Assembly: GCA_002363865.1 (NCBI GenBank)
Contig: DEWY01000006.1
Location: 372,001 to 436,000, forward strand
Reading direction: 5' to 3'
DNA length: 64,000 bases
From: Caulobacteraceae bacterium UBA3198
GTDB lineage: Bacteria > Pseudomonadota > Alphaproteobacteria > Caulobacterales > Caulobacteraceae
This document shows, piece after piece, positions 1-8,002 of the stretch (the stretch's first letter is position 1; each line of letters begins with the position of its first letter). A model generated the notes under the pieces. The model searched no databases and had not been told where the DNA came from. It worked only from the letters and a program-made list of their open reading frames with translations. The position numbers and the translations under genes were made by a program.

Positions 1-926
1 TGGTGGAGCGCCAGGTCAGCCGCGACGGCACCCGCAAGTGGCTGATCCGCATGGCGCCGGGCATCGAGGTCGAGACCGTCTACATCCCCGATGTGGGCCG
101 CTCGGGCGCGCTCTGCGTTTCCAGCCAGGTGGGCTGCACGCTGAACTGCACCTTCTGCCACACCGGCACCCAGGCCCTGGTGCGCAACCTGACGGCGGCC
201 GAGATCGTCGCCCAGGTGCAGGTGGCCCGGGACGATCTGGAAGAGTGGCCGAGCCCCAAGGAAGACCGCCGGCTCTCCAACATCGTCTTCATGGGCATGG
301 GCGAGCCACTCTACAATCTGCCCCACGTAGCCGCGGCCATCGACATCATCGCCGACAATGAGGGCATCGCCATCTCGCGCCGGCGGATCACGGTGTCCAC
401 CTCCGGCGTCGTGCCGGAGCTTGGGCCCCTGGGCGACCAGACCCAGGCCATGCTGGCCATCTCGCTGCACGCCACCAATGACGAACTGCGCAATGAGCTG
501 GTGCCGCTGAACAGGAAGTACCCGCTCGAGCAGCTCATGGCCGGCATCCGCGCCTATCCGGGCCTGTCCAACGCCCGCCGGGTGACCTTCGAATACGTGA
601 TGCTCAAGGGGGTGAACGACAGCCCCGCCGAAGCCAAGGCCCTGCTCAACCTGATCAAGGGCATTCCGGCCAAGATCAATCTGATCCCCTTCAATCCGTG
701 GCCGGGCTCGCCCTATGCCTGCTCGGACTGGAAGACCATCGAGGCCTTCGCCGCGGTGCTCAACCGGGCCGGCTACGCCTCGCCGATCCGCACCCCCCGG
801 GGCCGGGACATCCTGGCCGCCTGCGGCCAGCTGAAGTCGGAGAGCGAGAAGATGCGCGCCAGCGAGCGGCGGCGGCTGGACCAGGCGGCGCTCGCCTCGC
901 AGGCGAAGGACGCACCTGCGGCCTGA
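1..926 (+). CDS. rlmN: Dual-specificity RNA methyltransferase RlmN (5' end outside window)
   Basis: Radical-SAM enzyme that methylates C2 of A2503 in 23S rRNA and A37 of some tRNAs. The frame is open to the left edge, so the N-terminal accessory domain (roughly 80-100 residues by family length) lies outside the window. Counting from the GTG at 3, the cluster motif CTLNCTFC places the three iron-sulfur ligands at C45, C49 and C52. The C-terminal GRDILAACGQL segment contains the cysteine that is itself methylated during catalysis. Both functional cysteine sets are intact. The product ends in a short charged tail. Family assignment is firm; the start is not visible. Confidence 0.95.
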   Translation, partial: VERQVSRDGTRKWLIRMAPGIEVETVYIPDVGRSGALCVSSQVGCTLNCTFCHTGTQALVRNLTAAEIVAQVQVARDDLEEWPSPKEDRRLSNIVFMGMGEPLYNLPHVAAAIDIIADNEGIAISRRRITVSTSGVVPELGPLGDQTQAMLAISLHATNDELRNELVPLNRKYPLEQLMAGIRAYPGLSNARRVTFEYVMLKGVNDSPAEAKALLNLIKGIPAKINLIPFNPWPGSPYACSDWKTIEAFAAVLNRAGYASPIRTPRGRDILAACGQLKSESEKMRASERRRLDQAALASQAKDAPAA

Positions 927-994
927 ACTGCTTGCCGTGGCCTGCGGACCTCGTGCTAACCATCCCCTTCCCGACCCCGCCGAGGTGAGACCGT

Positions 995-1423
995 ATGCCC
1001 CCCGACCTTCAGTCTCCGGAAATCCAGGCCTTCGCCATCGGTTTTCCCACCACCCTGCTGCACGCCGGCGTCGCCGTGCTGATCCTTTTCCTGGGGGCCG
1101 CGCTCTATGTGCTGCTGACTCCGCACAAGGAAGTCGCCCTAATCCGCGACGGCAATGCGGCCGCCGCCATCTCCCTGGGCGGCGTGCTGGTGGGTCTGGC
1201 CGCACCCCTGGCCCTGTCGCTGAACTCGTCCACCTCGCTGGTGGAGATCATCATCTGGGGGGTTTCGACGGTGATGGTCCAGCTGCTGGTCTTCAGATTG
1301 GTGGACCTGCTGCTCCGGGGCCTGCCGCAGCGCATCCAGGAGGGCGAGGTCGCCGCCGCCGCGCTGCTGGTGGGGGCCAAGCTGGCCACCGCCCTGATCC
1401 TCGCCGCAGCCGTGGCGACCTGA
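995..1423 (+). CDS. DUF350 family membrane protein
   Basis: Polytopic membrane protein of 142 residues with about four hydrophobic segments (near 24-40, 60-78, 85-105 and 120-140). The central signature ALIRDGNAAAAISLGG is characteristic of the DUF350/UPF0719 family. The family function is unknown; members often sit beside stress or spermidine-synthase-like genes. An AGGTGAG Shine-Dalgarno sequence precedes the ATG. It lies 68 bp after rlmN and 7 bp before the protease gene, so the three probably share a transcript. I see no catalytic motif. Confidence 0.8.
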   Translation: MPPDLQSPEIQAFAIGFPTTLLHAGVAVLILFLGAALYVLLTPHKEVALIRDGNAAAAISLGGVLVGLAAPLALSLNSSTSLVEIIIWGVSTVMVQLLVFRLVDLLLRGLPQRIQEGEVAAAALLVGAKLATALILAAAVAT

Positions 1424-1430
1424 CCACCTG

Positions 1431-2396
1431 ATGCATTTTCCCCGCCTTCCGGACTGGCTTGTCTATGCCGCCGTCGTGCTGGCCCTCCTGATCTCGGCCG
1501 TCGGCCGGCAGGAGAACGCCGCTGCGCCGCCGCCGCCGCCGCCGGTGCCGGGCGAAGAGGGTCTGCCCCTGGGGCCGGCCTCGCCCTTTGATCCCGCCGT
1601 CGTGGTGGAGGTGCCGCAGACCGCCGAGCCCGGCGCGGGCACCGCCTTCGCCGTCTCCGACGACGGGGTCTGGATGACCGCCCGCCATGTGGTGGAAGGC
1701 TGCAGCCATGCGGCCATCATGGTCGCCGACGGCCGCGGGGTGGACGCTGAGGTGTTCATCGATCCCCGGGGCGAGGCGGCCATCCTGATCACCGAGGGCG
1801 GGGCGCCGGCCCTGCCGCTGGGGTTGGACCGCACCCTGCGCCGGGGGGACCGGGCCTTCCATCCGGGCTATCCGCAGGGGCGCGCCGGCGAGGCGACCTC
1901 GCGCCTGCTGGGACGGGAGAACCTGGTGGTCCGCGGCCGGGGCGAGCGCACGGAGTCGGTGCTCGTCTGGGCCGAGACCGGCCGCACCGACGGCCTCACC
2001 GGCACCCTGGCCGGACTGTCGGGAGCGCCGGCCCTGGACAGCGGCGGCCGGGTCATCGGCGTGACGGTGGCCGAGGCGCCGCGTCGTGGCCGGATCTACA
2101 CCACCTCGCCGGAAACCGTGCTCACAGCCCTGAACGCCTCAGGCCGGGACGCCGCCAGCTTCGCTGTCGGCGAGCCCGTGACCCCGGAAAACTATGGCCG
2201 GGTGGCCGACAATCTTCGCCGGGACCTGCGGGTGGCGCAGGTGATCTGCATCGCCCCTGGCGCCGTCAATGCCCGGCCAGGCCGTGGGACGCCCGCGGCC
2301 ATGCCCAATCCGGAAGCCGCCGACGATGCGGCGTCTCCGCCCGCTCAGGGCGCAGGGGCGGGCGACGCCTCCTCGGCCGCGGCCTCTGAGGACTGA
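1431..2396 (+). CDS. Membrane-anchored trypsin-like serine protease domain protein
   Basis: Protein of 321 residues with an N-terminal transmembrane anchor (about 9-25), a proline-rich linker and a trypsin-like fold that should face the periplasm. His86 in MTARHVV and Ser197 in GLSGAPAL match two catalytic positions. Where relatives have an Asp followed by a hydrophobic strand, this protein reads RGEAAILI, with Glu115. The triad is therefore altered and the enzyme may be weak or inactive. The C-terminus is Ala/Pro-rich low complexity. The last 52 bp overlap the convergent AmpG-like gene. The substrate is unknown. Confidence 0.75.
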   Translation: MHFPRLPDWLVYAAVVLALLISAVGRQENAAAPPPPPPVPGEEGLPLGPASPFDPAVVVEVPQTAEPGAGTAFAVSDDGVWMTARHVVEGCSHAAIMVADGRGVDAEVFIDPRGEAAILITEGGAPALPLGLDRTLRRGDRAFHPGYPQGRAGEATSRLLGRENLVVRGRGERTESVLVWAETGRTDGLTGTLAGLSGAPALDSGGRVIGVTVAEAPRRGRIYTTSPETVLTALNASGRDAASFAVGEPVTPENYGRVADNLRRDLRVAQVICIAPGAVNARPGRGTPAAMPNPEAADDAASPPAQGAGAGDASSAAASED

Positions 2397-4096
2397 GCCG
2401 GGACCGGCTTCTGCCGCGCGGCGACCATGAAGGCCAGGACGATGCCCACCACCCCGATGAGGGCGGAATAGACGAAGAACAGCAGGTAGCCGGTGCCCAG
2501 GGCCGCGGGCCCGACCCCGGACTTCTCCATCGCCCCGGCATAGGCCTCCGCGGGCAGCCCAGAGAACAGCCCCCGCAAGGCGCCCAGGGCGCCCCCGGCC
2601 TCGGCGGCCGCAGCCGTGCTCTCGACAATGCGCCCCGACTGCGAGGCCAGCAGCTTGCCGGGCAGCGAATAGAAGGACGAGAAGACCGCATACTGGGTGG
2701 CGGTGAATCCGTGCCCGGTCAGGCTGGACATGTAGGCGATCAGGCAGGTGCCCGCGAAACCGCCGGCCACATTGTCCACCCCGATGGCCACGAACAGGGC
2801 CGGCAGCCAGGCGCCCTTCAGCGCGAGCCAGGCGAAGACCAGGTTGCTCAGCGGCCCGGCGAAGGCGCCGATCAGCATCGCCCGCAGAAGGCCGAACCGT
2901 GCCACCGCCAGGCCGCCCAGGAAGACGCCCAGCATGGACATGGCCACCCCGAACACCTTCCGCACCTCGGCGATCTCCACCAGGGTGAAGCCCAGATCGA
3001 GATAGAAGGGGGTCATGATGTTGAGGACGAAATCCGCCAGGCGGTAGAGGCAGATCAGGGCCAGGATCAGGGCCGCCGTCCCCCGGTAGCGGTCGAAGAA
3101 GTCGATGAAGGGGTCAAACAGCGCCGCTGACAGATAGACGCCGGGCCGGGTCCGGAACCCCGGGATGGGGAAGGCCGCCAACACGATCAGACCGCCGCCC
3201 GCCAGCACCGCACCTACCTGCAGGAAAACCCCCCAGGGCCGGCTGGTCCAGGCGCCCGTCAGGGCCTCGCCGGCGTCTGCCTGGCCGATCGCGCCGAGCC
3301 CCTGGGCCAGGATGTCGGCCGAGCCAGCCAGGCCCGATCCCAGAACGATGGCCCCGGCCACCACCAGAGCCAGCCGCGCCAGCCATTCCGGCAGCTCGAG
3401 GCCAGGCCGCGAGGGCACGCCCTCCAGATTGATGGCCCGGACGATGTGCTGGGCCTCGCGCGGGGCGCCCAGGACGCCGGCCACCCCGATCAGCATCAGG
3501 GCGGCCATGACCAGGTAGGAGACGTTCCAGCTGTACTGCTGGGCCAGGATCAGCGGCACGGCGCCGGCCACGATGATGGCGATGCGGTAGCCCCACTGGT
3601 AGGCGGCCGCCAGGGCGCCCTGGCGGGTTTCGCCGGCCGCCTCGATCCGCCAGGCGTCGATGACAATGTCCTGGGTGGCGCCGGCGAAGGCCACCAGCAC
3701 CGCCAGCAGGGCCATCATACCGAGATTGCGCACCGGGTCGCCACCGGCCACCAGCCACAGGCCGATCATCACCGCCGCCTGGGCCACCAGCATCCAGGAT
3801 CGCCGATGGCCGAGCCGGTCGGTGAGCCAGGGAATCTTGGTCCGGTCCACCAGCGGGGCCCAGAGCAGCTTCATGGAATAGGCCAGCGTCGCGAGGGAGA
3901 AGATGCTGATGACCTGCAGGGACAGCCCCGACTCCCGCAGCCAGGCCGACAGGGTGTCGAAGATCAGCAGGTTGGGCAGGCCCGAAGCGAAACCGAGGGC
4001 CAGCATGATCAGGGCCCGGCGCTCTCCATAGACGGTGAGGGCCGTCCACAGGCTGGGCTTGGGCGCTGGCGTCTGGCCGGCGTCTTGGGTGTTCAT
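2345..4096 (-). CDS. AmpG-family MFS permease (muropeptide/peptidoglycan-fragment importer)
   Basis: Major-facilitator protein of 583 residues with 12 or more membrane segments. The N-terminal region GFASGLPNLLIFDTLSAWL followed by KLLWAPLVDR and LGHRRSWM is typical of AmpG, which imports GlcNAc-anhydroMurNAc peptides for cell-wall recycling. It is longer than E. coli AmpG (about 490 residues): the loop after the sixth segment is extended and the C-terminus is Ala/Pro-rich. Its 3' end overlaps the convergent protease gene. It follows shkA by 34 bp on the same strand. The AmpG family is clear; the exact substrate is inferred. Confidence 0.82.
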   Translation of the reverse strand: MNTQDAGQTPAPKPSLWTALTVYGERRALIMLALGFASGLPNLLIFDTLSAWLRESGLSLQVISIFSLATLAYSMKLLWAPLVDRTKIPWLTDRLGHRRSWMLVAQAAVMIGLWLVAGGDPVRNLGMMALLAVLVAFAGATQDIVIDAWRIEAAGETRQGALAAAYQWGYRIAIIVAGAVPLILAQQYSWNVSYLVMAALMLIGVAGVLGAPREAQHIVRAINLEGVPSRPGLELPEWLARLALVVAGAIVLGSGLAGSADILAQGLGAIGQADAGEALTGAWTSRPWGVFLQVGAVLAGGGLIVLAAFPIPGFRTRPGVYLSAALFDPFIDFFDRYRGTAALILALICLYRLADFVLNIMTPFYLDLGFTLVEIAEVRKVFGVAMSMLGVFLGGLAVARFGLLRAMLIGAFAGPLSNLVFAWLALKGAWLPALFVAIGVDNVAGGFAGTCLIAYMSSLTGHGFTATQYAVFSSFYSLPGKLLASQSGRIVESTAAAAEAGGALGALRGLFSGLPAEAYAGAMEKSGVGPAALGTGYLLFFVYSALIGVVGIVLAFMVAARQKPVPAQSSEAAAEEASPAPAP

Positions 4097-4130
4097 GGCG
4101 GCTCCCCCGAGGCGGGACGCCCCGCCGGAT

Positions 4131-5687
4131 TCAGCCGACCTTGGCGCGCCCTGCGGCTTCCGTCCAGACCGGCGCGTCCAGGGACTTGCGGGCCCAGCGG
4201 GAAAGCACGGCGCGCAAGGCGTCTGCGGCCAGGGGCTTGACCAGGAAGTCGTTCATGCCCGCGCTCATGCAGGCCTCGCGGTCCTCCTGGAAGGCGTTGG
4301 CCGTCAGGGCGACCACCGGGGTCTCGACGCCTTCAGCGCGCAGGCGGCGGGTGGTCTCTTCCCCGCCGATATCGGGCAGGCGCATGTCCATCAGCACCAG
4401 ATCGTAGGTCCCGACCTTCAGGGCCGCCAGGGCCTCTTGGCCGGTGAGCGCGTGGTCGACGCTGCAGCCTTCCCGGCTCAGCAGGGTGCGGGCCAGGAGG
4501 GCGTTGACCGGATTGTCCTCCACTAGCAGCGCCCGGGCGCCCGGCGCCGCGGCCGGGGCGACCCGGTCATCATCAAGGGCCGGGGACTGATCGGTCGCGC
4601 TCTGCAGAGCCGCCAGCACCCGTTCGGCGAGGGAGGCCCGCCGCAGGGGTTTGATCAGATAGCCGCAGAAGCCCGACGCCCGGTAGCGGGCGATGCGATC
4701 GCGTTCTTCGGGGGCCAGCAGGATCAGGGCGGGCCGGTCGAAGGGGCGGCGCACCTTGCGCCCCCCAAGACCCAGGGCGTGGTCCAGCAAGAGCACGTCC
4801 TGGGGCCCGGTCAGGGGCAGGAGTTCCTCAACCTGGGCGGCGACGACCGGGGTTCCGCCACAGGCCAGAACCTGGCGGCTGGCGGCCTCGCGCACCACGA
4901 GATTGGGCGAGGCGATCCCGACCCGCAGCCCGGCCAAGGGCCGCGGCGGGGTCGCCAGGGTGGGCGCCAGGGTTTCGAATGGCGCCTCGAACCAGAAGAC
5001 CGCCCCCCCATGGACGGCGGTCTCGACTCCGACCTCGCCGTCCATGGCCAGGGCCAGGCGTCGGGCGATGGCCAGCCCCAGGCCCGAGCCGGTGAGCTGA
5101 TGGCTGGGGTCGGACTGGGCGAACGCTTCGAAGATCAGGTCCCGGGCCGCCTGACTGACGCCGGGGCCGGTGTCGGTGACGGTGAACCGCCAGCGGCCGT
5201 CCCCGGTCGGGGCAGCGCCCAGCAGGACGCCGCCGGTCGCGGTGAACTTGACGGCGTTGCCGGCGAAATTCAGCAGGATCTGCCGCAGCCGGCTCTCGTC
5301 GGCGCCGATGACGGCTTCGGCGTCCGGGGAGGCCCAGGCGATCTCCAGCCCTTTTTCATGGGCGCGGGGGCTGAGCAGTTCGCAGACCGCGCGCAGCAGG
5401 TCTTCGACCGGAACCGGCGCGGTGCGCAGCTCCACCTTGCCGGCGCCCAGACGGGCGAAGTCCAGCAGTTCGTTCACCAGGCCCAGCAAATGCTCGCCAG
5501 AGTCGCGCATGGCGCTGACATAGGCCCGCTGCTCGGCGCTGAGCCGCGTGCCTTCCAACAGCCGCGCCATGCCCAGCACGCCGCTCAACGGGGTGCGGAA
5601 CTCATGACTGAGGGCGGCGAGCTGGCTGGTGCTGATCTGCTCGCCCTCGGCATGCGGCCCATCAAACTGGTCGGCTATGTTTCCCAT
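4131..5687 (-). CDS. shkA: Soluble hybrid histidine kinase, ShkA-type (HisKA-HATPase-pseudoREC-REC)
   Basis: Cytoplasmic kinase of 518 residues with no sensor or membrane segment. Order: DHp helix with His28 (LSHEFRTPL), HATPase with N-box near 139-149, G1 DTGPGVS and G2 GSGLGLA, a degenerate receiver (about 250-362), then a canonical receiver with phospho-acceptor Asp434 and Lys484. In Caulobacter ShkA the first receiver binds c-di-GMP, which frees the kinase to drive the ShpA-TacA stalk/cell-cycle relay. The ligand residues I recall from ShkA (Arg, then Y-x-I-x-P-x-R) are present as R329, Y343, I345, P347 and R349. The inter-receiver linker carries a DDR motif (373-375), the known autoinhibitory lock. 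Orthology is well supported by these motifs. Confidence 0.85.
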   Translation of the reverse strand: MGNIADQFDGPHAEGEQISTSQLAALSHEFRTPLSGVLGMARLLEGTRLSAEQRAYVSAMRDSGEHLLGLVNELLDFARLGAGKVELRTAPVPVEDLLRAVCELLSPRAHEKGLEIAWASPDAEAVIGADESRLRQILLNFAGNAVKFTATGGVLLGAAPTGDGRWRFTVTDTGPGVSQAARDLIFEAFAQSDPSHQLTGSGLGLAIARRLALAMDGEVGVETAVHGGAVFWFEAPFETLAPTLATPPRPLAGLRVGIASPNLVVREAASRQVLACGGTPVVAAQVEELLPLTGPQDVLLLDHALGLGGRKVRRPFDRPALILLAPEERDRIARYRASGFCGYLIKPLRRASLAERVLAALQSATDQSPALDDDRVAPAAAPGARALLVEDNPVNALLARTLLSREGCSVDHALTGQEALAALKVGTYDLVLMDMRLPDIGGEETTRRLRAEGVETPVVALTANAFQEDREACMSAGMNDFLVKPLAADALRAVLSRWARKSLDAPVWTEAAGRAKVG

Positions 5688-5722
5688 GCGGGCAGACTAG
5701 CCGAGCCGGTTTTAACGGGCCG

Positions 5723-6133
5723 TCAAAGCCCAGCCTGGGGCTCGTCCTCCCGAGCCATTTCCCGGGCCAGGGCCAGCAGGGCCTGGCGGGCCCGAGGACG
5801 TGGGATGACCCGGTAGGCCTCCAGCATCTCTAGGGCGCCTGGCGTCATCAGGGCGGTAAAGGCCTCGTCCGGCGGCGCGCTCTCATGGGTCTCCTCCCCC
5901 ACAAGCCAGCTCACCGTGGTCTGCAGGGCGCGGCTGGCGGCCACCAGGGTCGAGCCCGAGATGCGGTTGGCGCCGCGCTCGTACTTCTGAACCTGCTGGA
6001 AGGAGACTCCCAGCCGCTCAGCCAGGTCCGACTGGCTCATGCTGAGGGATCGACGGCGGGCGCGAACCCGGGCGCCGATCGCCCGATCGACGCCGTCGAC
6101 GTCCGTCTTCGCATCCGACTCCGTCAAATTCAT
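5723..6133 (-). CDS. XRE-family transcriptional regulator
   Basis: Small regulator with a Cro/CI-type helix-turn-helix: MSQSDLAERLGVSFQQVQKY gives the recognition motif, and a basic RARRRS stretch precedes it. The C-terminal half is helical and likely mediates dimerisation. The ATG at 6133 is preferred because GGAG lies six bases upstream. An ATG at 6145 and a much longer upstream extension are possible but poorly supported. It ends 35 bp before shkA on the same strand, so it may be cotranscribed with it. It is divergent from the HTH gene at 6261 across about 127 bp that must hold both promoters. Confidence 0.78.
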   Translation of the reverse strand: MNLTESDAKTDVDGVDRAIGARVRARRRSLSMSQSDLAERLGVSFQQVQKYERGANRISGSTLVAASRALQTTVSWLVGEETHESAPPDEAFTALMTPGALEMLEAYRVIPRPRARQALLALAREMAREDEPQAGL

Positions 6134-6260
6134 CTCCGACTCCATCTTGACGCTCAACCTCTGAGCGACCCCATCTGTTCGGCTATACGTTGGCAGGCGG
6201 GAGATGGACGCAGACCCCCGCATAGCGTGTAGTGAAGCCATCCATTGGGGATGAAGGGTC

Positions 6261-7010
6261 ATGACGGAACAGGTGGAACTGCTGACCGCGCGGGAACGGG
6301 AATGCCTGCGCCTGGTGGACCGTCATTTCAGCTCCAAGCAGATCGCCCGCGAGCTGGGGATGTCGAAGACCTCGGTGGACACCTATTGCGACCGCGCCCG
6401 GCGCAAGCTGGGGGTCAGCGACCGCTATCACGCCGCCCGGCTGCTGGCCGACCATGAGCGCGAAGGGGCGGCGACGGCCGATCCTGTCCTGATCGCATCA
6501 GGACAGGACGCAGTCAGGACAGACCGTCGGCGGTCGACATGGTCGGGTGGGGCCTCATCAGGAGGCGAGACCCATGAAACATTGGAATGGCGAGGATCGG
6601 CGGGCGTCGGTGAACCGGGCTCTGCACCTCAGACGCGAGATCGAGGCCTTCGAGGAAAAGTGGCCGAAACCCTCGCCTCAGGCGGCGTCGATGCCGGGCT
6701 TCGCCTGGGACCAGCTGGAACGTCAGCTGACGGACCTGGCGGCCTCGTCGGTGCAGGCCGACATGGTGACGCATCTGGTTTCGGCCACCCGCAAGCTGGC
6801 GGCCTTCAAGCCCCCGGAAATGGTGATGCGGGAAATTCTCTGCCTCACCTGGGTGCTGCTGGACGAGAACTTCCATCCTGGCGAAACGGCAGCACCGGCG
6901 ACCTAGGGGCGGCCGCGCGGATCGGCCTGATCCTCGCCATCGCCATCGGTTCGGCCCTCGCCTTCGGGGGCGTCCTGGCGGGGCTTCAGGCGCTGGCCAC
7001 GCTGATCTGA
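6261..7010 (+). CDS. LuxR-type HTH protein with C-terminal membrane segment
   Basis: The first 70 residues form a LuxR/GerE-type helix-turn-helix (LTARERECLRLV, then SSKQIARELGMSKTSVDTY), preceded by an AAGGG ribosome site. The same frame stays open to 7010 and its last 30 residues form a convincing transmembrane segment (RIGLILAIAIGSALAFGGVL), suggesting a membrane-tethered regulator. The roughly 140 residues between are Gly/Ser/Arg-rich low complexity. Over 6574-6906 the codon third positions instead favour a different frame, which encodes its own protein. So this is either a real HTH-linker-anchor protein overprinted by another gene, or a disrupted gene whose head and tail happen to share a frame. 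Confidence 0.6.
   Translation: MTEQVELLTARERECLRLVDRHFSSKQIARELGMSKTSVDTYCDRARRKLGVSDRYHAARLLADHEREGAATADPVLIASGQDAVRTDRRRSTWSGGASSGGETHETLEWRGSAGVGEPGSAPQTRDRGLRGKVAETLASGGVDAGLRLGPAGTSADGPGGLVGAGRHGDASGFGHPQAGGLQAPGNGDAGNSLPHLGAAGRELPSWRNGSTGDLGAAARIGLILAIAIGSALAFGGVLAGLQALATLI
6482..6508. repeat. Perfect 12-bp inverted repeat with 3-nt loop, plus a direct half-repeat
   Basis: TCCTGTCCTGAT (6482-6493) is followed by CGC and its exact reverse complement at 6497-6508. The half-site TCAGGACAG recurs as a direct repeat at 6514-6522. There is no T-tract on either side, so an intrinsic terminator is unlikely. It sits between the HTH-encoding head and the ribosome site of the nested gene at 6574. 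It could be an operator or an RNA hairpin separating the two. Confidence 0.6.
6574..6906 (+). CDS. Conserved-looking hypothetical protein nested in the HTH reading frame
   Basis: Encodes 110 residues in the +1 frame relative to the surrounding HTH gene. A strong AGGAGG Shine-Dalgarno (6560-6565) stands eight bases before the ATG. Third codon positions are strongly G/C throughout, unlike the overlapping frame, and the product has normal amphipathic-helix composition (for example REIEAFEEKW and LERQLTDLAA). The product is soluble, with no signal peptide and no motif I recognise. The two signals (ribosome site and codon bias) make it likely real. Function unknown. Confidence 0.65.
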   Translation: MKHWNGEDRRASVNRALHLRREIEAFEEKWPKPSPQAASMPGFAWDQLERQLTDLAASSVQADMVTHLVSATRKLAAFKPPEMVMREILCLTWVLLDENFHPGETAAPAT

Positions 7011-7020
7011 CCCCGCCCGC

Positions 7021-7038
7021 GGGGCGGCGCGCCGCCCC
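7021..7038. terminator. GC-rich 18-bp palindrome downstream of the HTH/nested pair
   Basis: GGGGCGGCG is followed directly by its reverse complement, starting 11 bp after the stop at 7010. The flanking C-run (7011-7017) could extend or compete with the stem. There is no T-tract, so it may be a hairpin that aids termination or protects the 3' end rather than a classic intrinsic terminator. Confidence 0.35.
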
Positions 7039-7108
7039 GAGGGACCTACGACCCAACCCTCATCCCAGCATTCCCCCGGCGCCCGCGCCGGCGGGACGGA
7101 GATTCCCC

Positions 7109-7465
7109 ATGCTCAAGCAACGTCGCATGTATGCCGACCAGGTGGCTGCGAGCCTGTTCGAAGCTGAGACCGCCATTGACGTCGCCCTGGCCAAGACCGC
7201 CGCCCTGGCGGGCGTCATGCCGGGTCTGCGCGCCCAGGCGGGCCTCTCGGCCCTGATCGGCCAGGAGGCCGTCGAATGGACCAGCCGCTCCATCACCGCC
7301 CTGGCCGAAGCCCGCCGCGCGGTCATCGAGGCCCATAAGGAGCTCAGCATCGCCCAGAAGCAGATCGGCCTGGGCGCCGTGCTCTATGGGGACGGGGCGC
7401 CTAAGCCCGCCGAGCCGGCCCGGGCCCCGGCCTTGCGCGCCGTCGGCGAGCCCAACGCCGCCTGA
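7109..7465 (+). CDS. Conserved hypothetical protein, helical
   Basis: Soluble protein of 118 residues, almost entirely predicted helix, Ala-rich, with no signal peptide or membrane segment. Its opening (MLKQRRMYADQVAASLFEAE) and closing region (QKQIGLGAVLYG) resemble short hypothetical proteins that I recall as common in Caulobacterales. A GGAG motif precedes the ATG. It lies in tandem with the next membrane protein gene after 30 bp. No function can be assigned. Confidence 0.65.
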   Translation: MLKQRRMYADQVAASLFEAETAIDVALAKTAALAGVMPGLRAQAGLSALIGQEAVEWTSRSITALAEARRAVIEAHKELSIAQKQIGLGAVLYGDGAPKPAEPARAPALRAVGEPNAA

Positions 7466-7495
7466 TCCAACTTCGGCCGCTGGCGGCCGGCGCCT

Positions 7496-8002
7496 ATGAT
7501 TGGGCGCCGGCCTCTGCCACCCTGGCGGGCGCGAACCGATCCGGGGACCTTTGCCTTGTATTTCGCCGTTCTTCCGCAACAGATCTGGTTCATCGCCATG
7601 GTCCTGGTGTCCGGCGCCGCCCTGTGGCGGGGCGGCGTGCCGGAGAAGCGGGTGGCGGTGGCCAATGTGGCGGCCTGGTTTCTCACGCCCCTGGCCTATG
7701 ACCGTGATCTGGCCGGCCTGCAGTGGGGCGTGCTCGGCGTCGACGCCCTCTTCCTGGCCTATCTGCTGTTTCTCGCCCTCACCACCGACCGCCTGTGGCT
7801 GTTGTTCGCCACCGCCTTCCAGCTTCTGGGCATCGTCACCCATGTGGCCATGGGGGTGGACGAGGGCGTGCCGGCCCTGCCCTATCGCTGGGGACTGGTG
7901 ATCTGGAGCTATCTCACCCTGGCGTCCCTGGCCGTAGGGGCCTGGATGCACCGCGTTCAGCCGGCCAGTACGGTCGCCCCATCGGCCGCTGCCCGGCGAT
8001 AG
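7496..8002 (+). CDS. Hypothetical four-helix membrane protein
   Basis: About 168 residues with roughly four membrane segments (near 28-46, 52-68, 78-112 and 128-150) and little outside the bilayer. No family motif is recognised. The start is uncertain: the first 20 residues are Arg/Pro-rich, and a TTG near 7555 in front of the first hydrophobic segment is an alternative. The 3' end overlaps the convergent comM gene by 46 bp, so the last residues are constrained by two genes. Confidence 0.55.
   Translation: MIGRRPLPPWRARTDPGTFALYFAVLPQQIWFIAMVLVSGAALWRGGVPEKRVAVANVAAWFLTPLAYDRDLAGLQWGVLGVDALFLAYLLFLALTTDRLWLLFATAFQLLGIVTHVAMGVDEGVPALPYRWGLVIWSYLTLASLAVGAWMHRVQPASTVAPSAAARR

Noticed and set aside
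5723..6262. Extended N-terminus of the XRE regulator
   Set aside because: It would run into the divergent HTH gene start; ATG 6133 has the better ribosome site.
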